NCBI RefSeq assembly: GCF_000236705.1
Contig: NC_016599.1
Location: 1,178,001 to 1,242,000 of the forward strand
Source of the DNA: Owenweeksia hongkongensis DSM 17368
Lineage (GTDB): Bacteria; Bacteroidota; Bacteroidia; Flavobacteriales; Schleiferiaceae
DNA length: 64,000 nt
Direction of reading: 5' to 3'
The notes beneath the pieces are model-generated. The model worked only from the letters and a program-made list of their open reading frames with translations, did no database searches and had not been told where the DNA came from. Below are positions 36,280 through 44,523 of this stretch, in pieces (the stretch's first letter is position 1; each line of letters begins with the position of its first letter). The position numbers and the translations under genes were made by a program.

Positions 36280-36456
36280 TAGTTTGAAATATGTGATCAA
36301 CATTCAATAAACCAATGTTATAAAAATACATTAATACTTAAATAAAGATTTACCGCAGGAGTTGATATAAGTCCTCCATTTTGAATCTTTACGTATACAT
36401 ATATATCATGGCGTAGTTAGGTAATATCCACTTTTAATAGAATTAAATATATCACT

Positions 36457-36723
36457 ATGAATCTGATACAGCTTTTGGAATTTTTGGTGGGACTTTTTTT
36501 CACTTTGGGCATAGGGGTTCAACTACGTTACGAAGGTATTCGTAAAATACATCACGGTATTGCTCCCCTTACTTCTATCCTTTTTTTCATGGGTACCGGA
36601 TCTTTGGTGGTACTTGGCATTTCATATTTCAACTTACTACTTACCATAGCGGCCAGTCTTGGCTTTATAATGTCCGTTTTCCTCGTAAAAGGTGCAATAA
36701 ACTCACATAAGAAAATTAGATAA
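36457..36723 (+). CDS. Small integral membrane protein, first gene of the YcgG/DUF1989 operon
   Basis: The 88-residue protein has two to three membrane helices (LIQLLEFLVGLFFTLGIGVQ, LTSILFFMGTGSLVVLGISY and LLLTIAASLGFIMSVFLV) and a basic tail. I recognise no family. Its TAA overlaps the ATG of the DUF421 gene by one base (TAATG), so translation is coupled. It heads a five-gene operon. Confidence 0.7.
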   Translation: MNLIQLLEFLVGLFFTLGIGVQLRYEGIRKIHHGIAPLTSILFFMGTGSLVVLGISYFNLLLTIAASLGFIMSVFLVKGAINSHKKIR

Positions 36724-37247
36724 TGATGGAAGAATATTTTACCACCACAACCACAACCGCTATTGCAATCATTTTAACAGCCATTTGCACTTATGCGGTG
36801 CTTATCACATTTACGCGCATAGCAGGAAAACGAAGTTTTAGCAAAATGAGCAGTTTTGATTTTGCCATGACAGTGGCAGTAGGTTCCTTACTGGCTACTA
36901 CTATACTATCGTCCTCTGTCAGTTTACTTGAGGGAGTAATTGGCTTAGCGATCGTTTACCTCTTGCAAATTTCGGCAGCAATGCTACGCAGGTTTAAGTG
37001 GTTTAAAGAATTGATTGACAACACCCCGCTACTCTTAATGGACGGGACAGAAATCCTTTATGAAAATCTAAAAAAGGCGAGAGTTGCTGAAGGAGACCTT
37101 CGATCTAAACTGCGCGAAGCAAATGTGATTGAACTGAAAGAGGTTCGCGCTGTTGTTTTTGAAACCACTGGAGATATTTCAGTGTTACATACAGATAAAG
37201 TAGATGATAAATTAAATGATTGGCTTCTAAAAGATGTAAAGAGATGA
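36723..37247 (+). CDS. DUF421 (YetF-like) membrane protein
   Basis: The 174-residue protein has three N-terminal membrane segments and the DUF421 hallmark ITFTRIAGKRSFSKMSSFDFAMTVAVGS, followed by a cytoplasmic domain with NTPLLLMDGTEILYENLKKA and RSKLREANVIELKEVRAVVFE. Bacillus homologues are spore or general-stress proteins of uncertain biochemical role. It overlaps the upstream gene by one base and the downstream YcgG gene by four (ATGA), implying a tight operon. Confidence 0.88.
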   Translation: MMEEYFTTTTTTAIAIILTAICTYAVLITFTRIAGKRSFSKMSSFDFAMTVAVGSLLATTILSSSVSLLEGVIGLAIVYLLQISAAMLRRFKWFKELIDNTPLLLMDGTEILYENLKKARVAEGDLRSKLREANVIELKEVRAVVFETTGDISVLHTDKVDDKLNDWLLKDVKR

Positions 37248-37927
37248 GCGTAAAAGAAAAGATTGAGAAGTTAAAAATAGATGAATCAGAGCAAAAAAAG
37301 TTTGAAAATTTTATAGTAGAAAATGACCATCCTTGCCTAATGGCTCAATCGGTAGTCAAACAAGGTCATTTTATTCTTCGGGAATATGGCGAGTTGGGTA
37401 AGTCTGAAAATGTCCCCACTTTACTTGCCGATTTAGAGGCTTATCTAAAAGATTATGATTTTGAAGGAAGCGATTTCTTCACATTTGTAGCAGTATTTAA
37501 GGGACAACAATTGTTCACTGAAAAAGAATTTGAAGAACGATTATGGAAGCAGCTTCAAGCTCTCCATGAAGGTGACTCCTCAAAGTGGGACTCTACGGTG
37601 TCTACTAACCCACAAAGCCCGGAATTTAGTTTCAGCCTGTTAAGTCAGGCTTTTTATCTAGTGGGGATGCACCCAAATAGTTCTCGTATCGCGAGGCAAT
37701 CCCCGAGTCCCACAGTGGTTTTTAATCTCCATTATCAATTTGAAAAACTACGCGAACTAGGAGGATATAAGGCTACCCGAGATGCTATTCGAGAACGAGA
37801 CAAAGCTTTGCAAGGTAGCATTAACCCAATGGTTGCAGACTTTGGACAAGGGCAAGAAGCACCGCAATATAGTGGGCGAAAGGTGGGGCAAAATTGGAAA
37901 TGCCCCTTTCTTCACAAACATTCATAA
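37244..37927 (+). CDS. YqcI/YcgG-family protein (heme-dependent guanidino N-hydroxylase relative)
   Basis: The 227-residue protein starts at 37244 (MSVKEKIEKLKIDE), overlapping the DUF421 stop as ATGA. The family segments are clear: DHPCLMAQSVVKQGHFILREY, FTFVAVFKGQ, LYLVGMHPNSSRIARQSPSP-like HPNSSRIARQSPSPTVVFNL, and FEKLRELGGYKATRDAIRERD. The family includes GntA, a heme-dependent enzyme that N-hydroxylates a guanidino group in guanitoxin synthesis. Substrate here is unknown. The DUF1989 gene follows after 13 bases, a pairing that suggests guanidino metabolism. Confidence 0.85.
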   Translation: MSVKEKIEKLKIDESEQKKFENFIVENDHPCLMAQSVVKQGHFILREYGELGKSENVPTLLADLEAYLKDYDFEGSDFFTFVAVFKGQQLFTEKEFEERLWKQLQALHEGDSSKWDSTVSTNPQSPEFSFSLLSQAFYLVGMHPNSSRIARQSPSPTVVFNLHYQFEKLRELGGYKATRDAIRERDKALQGSINPMVADFGQGQEAPQYSGRKVGQNWKCPFLHKHS

Positions 37928-37940
37928 ATTTAAAACAGTA

Positions 37941-38537
37941 ATGATTACTACTATAGAAAAACAGACCGGCACCGCCTTCCGTTTAAAAAAAGGTCAATGG
38001 CTAAAGGTTACCGATCCGAAAGGAGAACAGGTAAGTGATATGGTTCTCTTTAATGCTTTAGATAAAGCGGAAAAGCTTTCCTCAGGTAAAACTTTAGATT
38101 TTGAAGAAACACTACTCATCACCAAGGGTCACCACTTATGGAGCAATCGCAGTAACAAAATGATGCGGATAGTGGAAGATACCAATGGCCGCAATGATTT
38201 CCTATTAGCCCCTTGCAGCCCTGAGACTTTCCAAATTATGTATCAAAACTCTGATTACCACCCTAGTTGCTTTGAAAATTTGCATACAAATCTTGCACCT
38301 TTCGAAATATTGCCTGACGACATTCCTACGGCATTCAACATTTTTATGAATGTGCAATTTGCAGCGAATGGCAAATTAAGTGTAGAGCCTCCTATGAGCA
38401 AAGCTGGAGATTATATGCTATTTGAAGCCATGATGGATTTAATTGTGGGACTTACCGCATGCTCTGCGGAAATGAGTAACAATTATAGCTTTAAGCCAGT
38501 GCAATATGAAATTTTGGAAAGATCACCTGCATCATGA
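37941..38537 (+). CDS. DUF1989 (urea carboxylase-associated) family protein
   Basis: The 198-residue protein starts at 37941, after the YcgG stop, and shows the DUF1989 pattern: GTAFRLKKGQWLKVTDPKGE, QVSDMVLFNALD, the metal-site-like TKGHHLWSNRSNKMMRIVED, APCSPETFQIMY, HPSCFENL and PTAFNIFMNV. Family members include the two subunits of carboxyguanidine deiminase in guanidine degradation; others are uncharacterised. As a single gene it is not that heterodimer. It overlaps the SemiSWEET start by 4 bases. Confidence 0.88.
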   Translation: MITTIEKQTGTAFRLKKGQWLKVTDPKGEQVSDMVLFNALDKAEKLSSGKTLDFEETLLITKGHHLWSNRSNKMMRIVEDTNGRNDFLLAPCSPETFQIMYQNSDYHPSCFENLHTNLAPFEILPDDIPTAFNIFMNVQFAANGKLSVEPPMSKAGDYMLFEAMMDLIVGLTACSAEMSNNYSFKPVQYEILERSPAS

Positions 38538-38821
38538 ACATAAATTGGATTGATGTAATAGGAATTGCTGCCGGTGTTTGTACAACTGCTGCTGTAATTC
38601 CTCAGCTCATTAAAGCTTATAAGACTAAAAAAGTGGCTGATGTTTCTATAGGGATGTTTTTAGTGCTAATAACCGGGGTGCTACTTTGGACAGTATATGG
38701 ATTCCTAAAAAATGACCTGGCTATTATTTTGGCTAATGGTATTTCGGTTGTATTAAATTCACTGCTACTTTATCTACTGCTTAAACATGGCAAAAAAAGC
38801 ACTAATTCACCAAATAACTGA
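38534..38821 (+). CDS. SemiSWEET (PQ-loop) transporter
   Basis: The 95-residue protein has three membrane helices and one PQ-loop repeat (AAVIPQLIKAYKTKKVADVS), as in bacterial SemiSWEETs, which dimerise to move sugars or other small neutral solutes. LWTVYGFLKNDLAIILANG is the conserved second half. It is the last gene of the operon, coupled to DUF1989 by an ATGA overlap. The neighbours suggest its cargo could be a product or substrate of the YcgG and DUF1989 proteins rather than sugar. That is inference. Confidence 0.92.
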   Translation: MNINWIDVIGIAAGVCTTAAVIPQLIKAYKTKKVADVSIGMFLVLITGVLLWTVYGFLKNDLAIILANGISVVLNSLLLYLLLKHGKKSTNSPNN

Positions 38822-38890
38822 GTAAGGATATAAGAACAAAGTTTCTTCTCTTATTGTTACCATTCATATTAATCCCAAAAAATTTAAGTT

Positions 38891-39076
38891 ATGAGTAAGA
38901 ATGAAGAAAAGAAAAAGGATGATAAGGGAATACCCTTTGAAAATGAAAATGTGTCTAATAATCCAAACCTTTCACCCAAAGGTGATGATCACGACAAAAA
39001 GGTGAAGCAAAAGGAAAACTATGTAGAACCTTATAATAAAAAGAAATATGATCAGGATCCAAAAAACAATAAGTGA
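38891..39076 (+). CDS. Small hydrophilic, charge-rich protein, 61 residues
   Basis: The product (MSKNEEKKKDDKGIPFENEN and on to KKYDQDPKNNK) is almost devoid of hydrophobic residues and is lysine-, aspartate- and asparagine-rich, so it should be disordered. It carries ENVSNNP, similar in feel to the NENVSQD start of the 56-residue protein at 42055. Such hydrophilin-like peptides are often stress-induced. It has its own perfect 12-bp-stem terminator, shared with the convergent SDR gene. Confidence 0.6.
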   Translation: MSKNEEKKKDDKGIPFENENVSNNPNLSPKGDDHDKKVKQKENYVEPYNKKKYDQDPKNNK

Positions 39077-39105
39077 TTAAAAAGCCCCAACATGGGGCTT
39101 TTTAA
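39077..39105. terminator. Bidirectional terminator
   Basis: TTAAAAAGCCCC (39077-39088) pairs perfectly with GGGGCTTTTTAA (39094-39105), with a 5-nt loop and T-runs on both sides. It separates the hydrophilic protein gene from the convergent SDR gene. Confidence 0.93.
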
Positions 39106-39113
39106 TTATAAGA

Positions 39114-39965
39114 TTATCCTCCAATCATTTCACCACCATTTACATGTATTATTTGACCAGTAATATAGGTAGCGTCATCACTTGCTAAAAACACATAAGC
39201 TGGGGCCACCTCACTTGGCTGCCCTACTCTACCCAGAGGTGTATCTTTTCCAAAATCTTTAACCGAATCAAAAGATGCAGGTATTAACGGAGTCCAGATG
39301 GGGCCGGGTGCCACAGCATTAACTAAGATGCCCTTTTCCGCAAGATTTTGCGAAAGTGATCGAGTAAAGGTGGTGATAGCGCCTTTGGTAGAAGAATAGT
39401 CAATAAGATGGTCGCTTCCTCGATACGCTGTAACCGAAGTTGTATTAATGATACGCGAACCCTTTTTTAAGTGTGGTAAAACTGCCCTTGTGATGCGAAA
39501 CATGGAGTATATGTTAGTTTCAAAAGTTTCCTCCAATTGCGGATCATCAATCTCTTCCAGTCCATTTTGCGGAAACTGCACAGCTGCATTATTCACTAAA
39601 ATGTCAATCTTACCAAATTCATCCAGGGTTTCTTTCACCATTTTCTTACAGAAGCTCTTATGCTTAATGTCTCCTGAAATTACCAGACACTTTTGGCCTT
39701 CTTCTTTTACCATACGGCTGGTTTCTTTGGCATCCTCATCCTCATCGAGATAAACTATGGCCACGTCTGCTCCTTCTCGTGCAAAGTGTACTGCTACCGC
39801 TCTCCCTATTCCGCTATCGCCCCCAGTTATTAAAGCCGTTTTTCCTTTTAGCTTTTCACTCCCTTTATATCCCTTTCGGATAATTTCGGGCTTAGGGTTC
39901 ATTTCATGCTCTTTGCCGGGCTGCTCATCCTGACCTTGTTCCGGCAATTTCTTTGGCTTTCCCAT
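39114..39965 (-). CDS. SDR-family oxidoreductase (YdaD/GSP39-like general stress protein)
   Basis: The 283-residue protein has a proline/charge-rich N-terminal extension (MGKPKKLPEQGQDEQPGKEH) typical of the YdaD/YhdF subgroup, the NAD(P) motif TGGDSGIGRA, NNAA, and the catalytic Ser...YxxxK (TSVTAYRGS, then DYSSTKGA). The C-terminal ITGQIIHVNGGEMIGG is standard. Bacillus homologues are sigma-B-controlled stress proteins. The substrate is unknown. The FAD/Rieske gene ends 13 bases upstream on the same strand, so the two form an operon. Confidence 0.9.
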   Translation of the reverse strand: MGKPKKLPEQGQDEQPGKEHEMNPKPEIIRKGYKGSEKLKGKTALITGGDSGIGRAVAVHFAREGADVAIVYLDEDEDAKETSRMVKEEGQKCLVISGDIKHKSFCKKMVKETLDEFGKIDILVNNAAVQFPQNGLEEIDDPQLEETFETNIYSMFRITRAVLPHLKKGSRIINTTSVTAYRGSDHLIDYSSTKGAITTFTRSLSQNLAEKGILVNAVAPGPIWTPLIPASFDSVKDFGKDTPLGRVGQPSEVAPAYVFLASDDATYITGQIIHVNGGEMIGG

Positions 39966-39978
39966 ATCAGATTATTTA

Positions 39979-41478
39979 CTATTGCTCTTTAAAAATGTTT
40001 ATACTTTCAAGTTTTTCAGTAGCTGGCCCGGCCAATACTTTCCCGTCTATCCCAAAGCGGCTTCCATGACACCCACAATCCCATGTTTTTGCCACATTAT
40101 TGAAATGCACAACACAGCCCATATGTGTGCATAATGCTGACACCGTATGGAGCTCTCCATTTTCATCTTTGTAAACCGCTACATTTTCTCCATCCTTATG
40201 TATCACTTTAGCAGAATTTGGCTTCATATCATCGGTGGTTGTTTCACTGATACCAAACTTATCTGCTACTAAGTGTTTGATGGTAGTAACACCTTTATTT
40301 ACAGCCGTTTTTAACGTAGAGGGGCTAAGACGTTTCGGATCAAATAATTCTTCCCAGTTATGACTTCCCTTTGTAATTAATGCTGTATTTAGAATTGCGC
40401 TTATTATACTATATGTGAGCCCATCCCCAGCAAAACCCGTAGCGATAAATGAATTTTTATGTATTGGATCTTTACCAATTAACGGCAATCCATCTGGTGA
40501 AGTGAAAAGCGTGCTACACCAGCTGTAATTCATTTCTTTTATATTGAGATTTTCCAATGCAAAATTTCGAAGCTTGTCCATTTGATTCTGATCAGAAAGC
40601 TTCTCTCCGGTCTTTTGATCAAAGCCACCTACAATAAACATAGATTTACCGTTCTCTTCGTAATTACGAGTGTAGTGATATGGTTCGGCAAAATCATAAA
40701 ATAATCCTTTCGCTACATCTTCTCCACTTTCGCCAGCCATCACATAAGAGTTATGATTCTTAAGCTCTAGCTGAAGTGGGTTTTCATTAATAGGAATATG
40801 AGTGGCCTGCACTATATATTTTGCTTTTACAGATGAGCCCTCTTCAGTTTTAACTCTAATTTGTTCTCCCTCTTCCTTAAAGTTAACAACTCGCGTTTGC
40901 TCAAATATTTGTCCGCCCTTTTCTACAAAAGCTTTAGTTAAACCCTTGACAAATCCTGCCGCGTTTAAAGTGGCTTGATTATCTATTCTAAAAGCCTTCT
41001 TGCATTTAAACGGTATATCTGTCAGGTCGGCATCTTTGGTAATAGCTCCCAGTTGATCCATAGCATTACGCTCCTTCTTCAGATGATTCACCTGATCATC
41101 ATTCGTAGCGTAATAGTAGGCTGGAACTCTTTCATAGTCCGCGACAATAGCATTATTTGCCATTAAGAACTCTACAGTTTCCCGAGCCAATAAGGTTGCA
41201 TAAAGTAATTGTATAGCCTTTAACTCACCAAAACTGGAAATTACATTGTGGTAATGCGCATCTAAGAATGAAGTTAGGTGCCCTGAAGTATGTCCGGTAA
41301 CGCCAGTAGCTATTTTATTTGCTTCTAATAAGATTACCCTTCGCCCAGCTTCTTGTAAAAGATAGGCAGTAGTAATGCCGGTAATGCCTCCACCTACTAC
41401 ACAAACATCTGCATTTAAATCCTCTTTAAGAGGTGGGTAATAAGTTTCTTCAGTATTCTTTAACCAAGGAGTATTCAT
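39979..41478 (-). CDS. FAD-dependent oxidoreductase with C-terminal Rieske [2Fe-2S] domain (YhfW-like)
   Basis: The 499-residue protein has a DAO-type FAD fold with the dinucleotide motif CVVGGGITGITTAYLL near residue 27 and a C-terminal Rieske domain (about 400-499). The cluster ligands are in SALCTHMGC and WDCGCHGSRF. Bacillus YhfW has the same fusion. It presumably oxidises an amino acid or amine while the Rieske centre passes electrons on. It heads a two-gene operon with the YdaD-like SDR, both relatives of general stress genes. Confidence 0.9.
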   Translation of the reverse strand: MNTPWLKNTEETYYPPLKEDLNADVCVVGGGITGITTAYLLQEAGRRVILLEANKIATGVTGHTSGHLTSFLDAHYHNVISSFGELKAIQLLYATLLARETVEFLMANNAIVADYERVPAYYYATNDDQVNHLKKERNAMDQLGAITKDADLTDIPFKCKKAFRIDNQATLNAAGFVKGLTKAFVEKGGQIFEQTRVVNFKEEGEQIRVKTEEGSSVKAKYIVQATHIPINENPLQLELKNHNSYVMAGESGEDVAKGLFYDFAEPYHYTRNYEENGKSMFIVGGFDQKTGEKLSDQNQMDKLRNFALENLNIKEMNYSWCSTLFTSPDGLPLIGKDPIHKNSFIATGFAGDGLTYSIISAILNTALITKGSHNWEELFDPKRLSPSTLKTAVNKGVTTIKHLVADKFGISETTTDDMKPNSAKVIHKDGENVAVYKDENGELHTVSALCTHMGCVVHFNNVAKTWDCGCHGSRFGIDGKVLAGPATEKLESINIFKEQ

Positions 41479-42054
41479 ATTATAATATTTTAAGGTATAA
41501 TTTATTAAACCTTAAAACCCGCATATGTTCACGAATAATAGAAGGATTTAGCACTAAACTCACACCCTCCTTTCCTTTTCAACTTAGGATTGTATCTCCA
41601 CTTTTCAGTCAGCATACATTGACTATTGTCCTAACCTATGCTCCATTGTTCCAAAAGCAAAAAATATTACCCCAAAAGACTTTTGTTACAACCACTTACA
41701 AACATATTCGATCTTAGCAATGTTGATCTATGTAGTATAAAAAATTGAAACTTTAGTTGATTGCGATTACCACATTCTTCGGTTCATAGCACTAGTATTA
41801 AAAACTTTTAAATGGAGTCTGGATTGATGGTAAAGCAGTAATAATAGAAAGATGGGGATGAGATGATATCGAGTATAGTTAAAAAAATAAAAAATCTTCT
41901 CATAATACATTACCTACAAAAAAACAATTAAGCCTTAAAGGCTATTAAGATAAAGGCTAAAAAAAAGTGGCCAAATTAGCTCATCCAAAAAATGACGGTA
42001 TGACCACCTATTTCCGCCCGGTAGTTCAGATGTTTAATTTTTAAATATTCAATT
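41479..42054. other. 576-bp intergenic region, no gene recognised
   Basis: This region separates the divergent FAD/Rieske and small hydrophilic protein genes. A 94-codon open frame (41433-41717, plus) has no family signal, uncharacteristic composition and overlaps a real gene start, so I do not call it. AGCCTTAAAGGCT at about 41932-41945 can form a small hairpin and, on the minus strand, is followed by a T-run. The region is long enough for a small RNA, which I cannot confirm. Confidence 0.4.
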
Positions 42055-42225
42055 ATGAAAAATGAAAATGTGTCTCAGGACAAGGATCGTGCTGCTAACC
42101 AACCAAAGGCTACAGCCAAAAAAGAGGAAAAAGGTAGATCTACTCATTCGGAAAAGAGTAGCCAAAATCCACAACAGGATAAGAAAAGTGGTACATCTAC
42201 CTCAGAGAGAGGTACCAAAAAGTAG
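42055..42225 (+). CDS. Small hydrophilic Lys/Ser/Gln-rich protein, 56 residues
   Basis: ATG at 42055 opens 56 codons (MKNENVSQDKDRAANQPKAT to SERGTKK) ending in TAG and followed at once by a strong terminator. The composition is disordered and hydrophilin-like, and the peptide resembles the 61-residue protein at 38891 in character. The ATG with its upstream AATTATG context and dedicated terminator argue for a real gene despite the small size. Confidence 0.6.
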   Translation: MKNENVSQDKDRAANQPKATAKKEEKGRSTHSEKSSQNPQQDKKSGTSTSERGTKK

Positions 42226-42248
42226 TGCTTAGGTTTAGGTTTGGTTGA

Positions 42249-42290
42249 AGAAAGGGGAAACCTATATAGTGGTTTCCCCTTTCTATTTTT
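42249..42290. terminator. Rho-independent terminator, bidirectional
   Basis: AGAAAGGGGAAACC (42249-42262) pairs perfectly with GGTTTCCCCTTTCT (42271-42284), with an 8-nt loop, then ATTTTTAAT. It serves the 56-residue gene and the convergent TIGR03915 gene. Confidence 0.93.
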
Positions 42291-42301
42291 AATAGTATTA
42301 A

Positions 42302-43063
42302 TTACTTTTCAAAAAGATACTTCCAATAACGCTTAGGCACCTGCTGAATGTGTAACTTCATGTTTTTCCGTGCCTTAATATTTACAGAATCAAAGTACTC
42401 TTTCCACAATTGCTGATATTCCATTTCATCTATATGCAGCAAATCCGATGACAATTTTTCCGCATTCAGGCTGTTGTCCAAATTGAGTTCTATAAATTCC
42501 ATCTGATGTAAATCATAGTGAAGACCATATTTACGCTTCACATCATAAATCACCCACTTTTGGTCGGCATATCTCTTTTCAAAATGATTACCTATTAAAG
42601 GCATTACATCAAAATCCGGTTCAATAGCTGCAAACCAAATATCATCCGCCAATCTTTGAAACCTTACAAAAGCATGCATTCGGTGAACCTCTCTACTTAT
42701 TTCCTTATTTATCTGCTTTACTCGCAAAAGGTTTGGATTGCGATAATCCCCCTTTACAGCAGCAGGCTTGGTCAATAATAATTCGATTGATCGAAAAATC
42801 AACATTTCCCGATCTTCTTTTTCCGAAAGAAACACGCGAAACAACTGACCAAAAAACCTTTTATCCAGAGCTTTTATTTTTTTAATAACTCGATTAGCGC
42901 GAACAGAATCTGAAATTACATGAAAGGTTTCACCAAAAAGTGGGGGCGTATAGTTTTTCTGCTGCTTTATCTCCAGCGGCTGTTGCTTAGTGCTATAAAT
43001 TTCAAATATCACACTAATCAATCCTTCAAAAGTTCCATCATATGTATAAGCCGTCTCTCTCAT
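42302..43063 (-). CDS. TIGR03915-family putative DNA repair protein (DUF4130)
   Basis: The 253-residue protein starts at the ATG at 43063-43061 (MRETAYTYDGTFEGLISVIF); the TTG one codon upstream is less likely. It shows the family pattern YDGTFEGL near the N-terminus, RVKQINKEISREVHRMHAFV and FVRFQRLADDIWFAAIEPDF, then HFEKRYADQKWVIYD and the C-terminal WKEYFDSVNIKARKNMKLH. It always seems to travel with the TIGR03916 radical SAM protein, and its start overlaps that gene's stop by one base (TGATG). The family is proposed to act in DNA repair or modification but is uncharacterised. Confidence 0.9.
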   Translation of the reverse strand: MRETAYTYDGTFEGLISVIFEIYSTKQQPLEIKQQKNYTPPLFGETFHVISDSVRANRVIKKIKALDKRFFGQLFRVFLSEKEDREMLIFRSIELLLTKPAAVKGDYRNPNLLRVKQINKEISREVHRMHAFVRFQRLADDIWFAAIEPDFDVMPLIGNHFEKRYADQKWVIYDVKRKYGLHYDLHQMEFIELNLDNSLNAEKLSSDLLHIDEMEYQQLWKEYFDSVNIKARKNMKLHIQQVPKRYWKYLFEK

Positions 43064-44304
43064 CAAAAAAGACTTAACTGCCCCTGCCCTTTTTGCACCG
43101 TTTGTGAAATAAGTTGATGGCGAAGGTTTTCAGGTTTCCAATCCTTTGCACCTACAGTATGGTTTATTCCTGTAATAAAATAGCGGGCTCGTTTCCATAC
43201 CAAACCAATTTTCTTTAGGTGCTCTTCACGAAGCTTTCCAAATCTGCGGCTATGTACTATCATCTTTGCGGATTTCACTCCTATACCCGGTATCCGCAAA
43301 ATCATTTCATAAGGGTCGGTATTAATATTTACCGGGAAAAAATGCGGATTGCGCAGCGCCCATCCTACTTTTGGATCTAGTTGTAAATCCAAATCGGGTT
43401 GAGTTTCATCCACAATTTCATTAGCATCAAAACCATAAAATCGCATTAACCAATCAGCCTGGTACAAACGATGTTCACGCTGTAAGGGTGGTTTTATTAA
43501 AGCAGGCAAGCGGTTATCGTCACTTACAGGAATATAGCCCGAATAATAGACTCGCTTTAAGCGCTGCTCTTTATAAAGAGACTTGCTAAGTTGCAAAATA
43601 TTGAAATCTGTTTCGGGAGATGCGCCAATAACTAGCTGAGTGCTTTGTCCTCCGGGACTAAAGAGCGGTGCACTTTTCACTATTCTTTTCTCCGCTTTGT
43701 ACCCACTAATCTTTTCTTTCAAAAAATTCATGGGGTCATACACCTCCTTGTAATTTTTCTCCGGAGCAATTTTTTTTAAGCTAATTTCGGAGGGAATTTC
43801 CAAATTCACACTTAAGCGATCAGCGTATAACCCTGCCTCGTGTAATAAATCATCGCTGGCTCCCGGAATAGCTTTTAAATGAATGTATCCATTAAACTTA
43901 TGTTCGATGCGTAGCTTCTTGGCTATGCGAACCAAACGCTCCATGGTAAAATCAGCATTTTTAAAAATGCCACTACTTAAAAACAAGCCCTCAATATAAT
44001 TTCTTCGATAAAAATTGATGGTAAGATCTACCACTTCTTGCACGGTAAAAGCTGCTCGCTTCACATCGTTACTTTTGCGACTCACGCAATACGCACAGTC
44101 AAAAATACAGTGGTTGGTCAATAATATTTTAAGAAGCGAAACACAACGGCCATCTTCGGTATAGCTATGGCAGATACCCATTCCGGTAGCATTTCCTAAA
44201 CCCTTATTGCTGTTCGCTCTTTTACTACCGCTACTAGAGCAACTTACATCATATTTAGCAGCATCCGCCAGGATTTGAAGCTTCTCCTTTACACGCTCAT
44301 TCAT
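43063..44304 (-). CDS. TIGR03916-family radical SAM protein (putative DNA repair/modification)
   Basis: The 413-residue protein starts at the ATG at 44304-44302. It has the radical SAM CX3CX2C motif at Cys66, Cys70 and Cys73 (NHCIFDCAYC) and further conserved cysteines at 22, 45 and 54 (DVSCSSSGS, GICHSYTEDGRC) that could hold a second metal centre. The C-terminus carries a helix-hairpin-helix (IPGIGVKSAKMIVHSRRFG), so it should bind DNA. It is coupled to TIGR03915 through a one-base stop/start overlap. The chemistry of the pair is not established. Confidence 0.9.
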   Translation of the reverse strand: MNERVKEKLQILADAAKYDVSCSSSGSKRANSNKGLGNATGMGICHSYTEDGRCVSLLKILLTNHCIFDCAYCVSRKSNDVKRAAFTVQEVVDLTINFYRRNYIEGLFLSSGIFKNADFTMERLVRIAKKLRIEHKFNGYIHLKAIPGASDDLLHEAGLYADRLSVNLEIPSEISLKKIAPEKNYKEVYDPMNFLKEKISGYKAEKRIVKSAPLFSPGGQSTQLVIGASPETDFNILQLSKSLYKEQRLKRVYYSGYIPVSDDNRLPALIKPPLQREHRLYQADWLMRFYGFDANEIVDETQPDLDLQLDPKVGWALRNPHFFPVNINTDPYEMILRIPGIGVKSAKMIVHSRRFGKLREEHLKKIGLVWKRARYFITGINHTVGAKDWKPENLRHQLISQTVQKGQGQLSLF

Positions 44305-44523
44305 ACCGATTTCACCAAAATTTATCAATGGCTAATTTAGAATGCAAGCCAAGAACTAACTGTTCGAATAGCCCTTATTCTGGTTCCAAAAACAAATTTT
44401 ATAGCATATCTATGAAGCGGATCTATGCTGTTCCCAAGAGACTACAAACCCGGGAGTTAATCAGTTTTATTATAAACTAATAGCCGTCTTTGTGGTTATC
44501 ATACAAACTAAAATTCTCTTAAA

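Noticed and set aside
37782..37940. Upstream extension of the DUF1989 protein
   Set aside because: The extra 53 codons lie inside the YcgG gene in another frame and do not match the family; the DUF1989 alignment begins at 37941.
41433..41717. 94-codon plus-strand open frame between the FAD/Rieske and hydrophilic genes
   Set aside because: It overlaps the FAD/Rieske start on the other strand, lacks a family signal and has a composition typical of translated AT-rich intergenic DNA.
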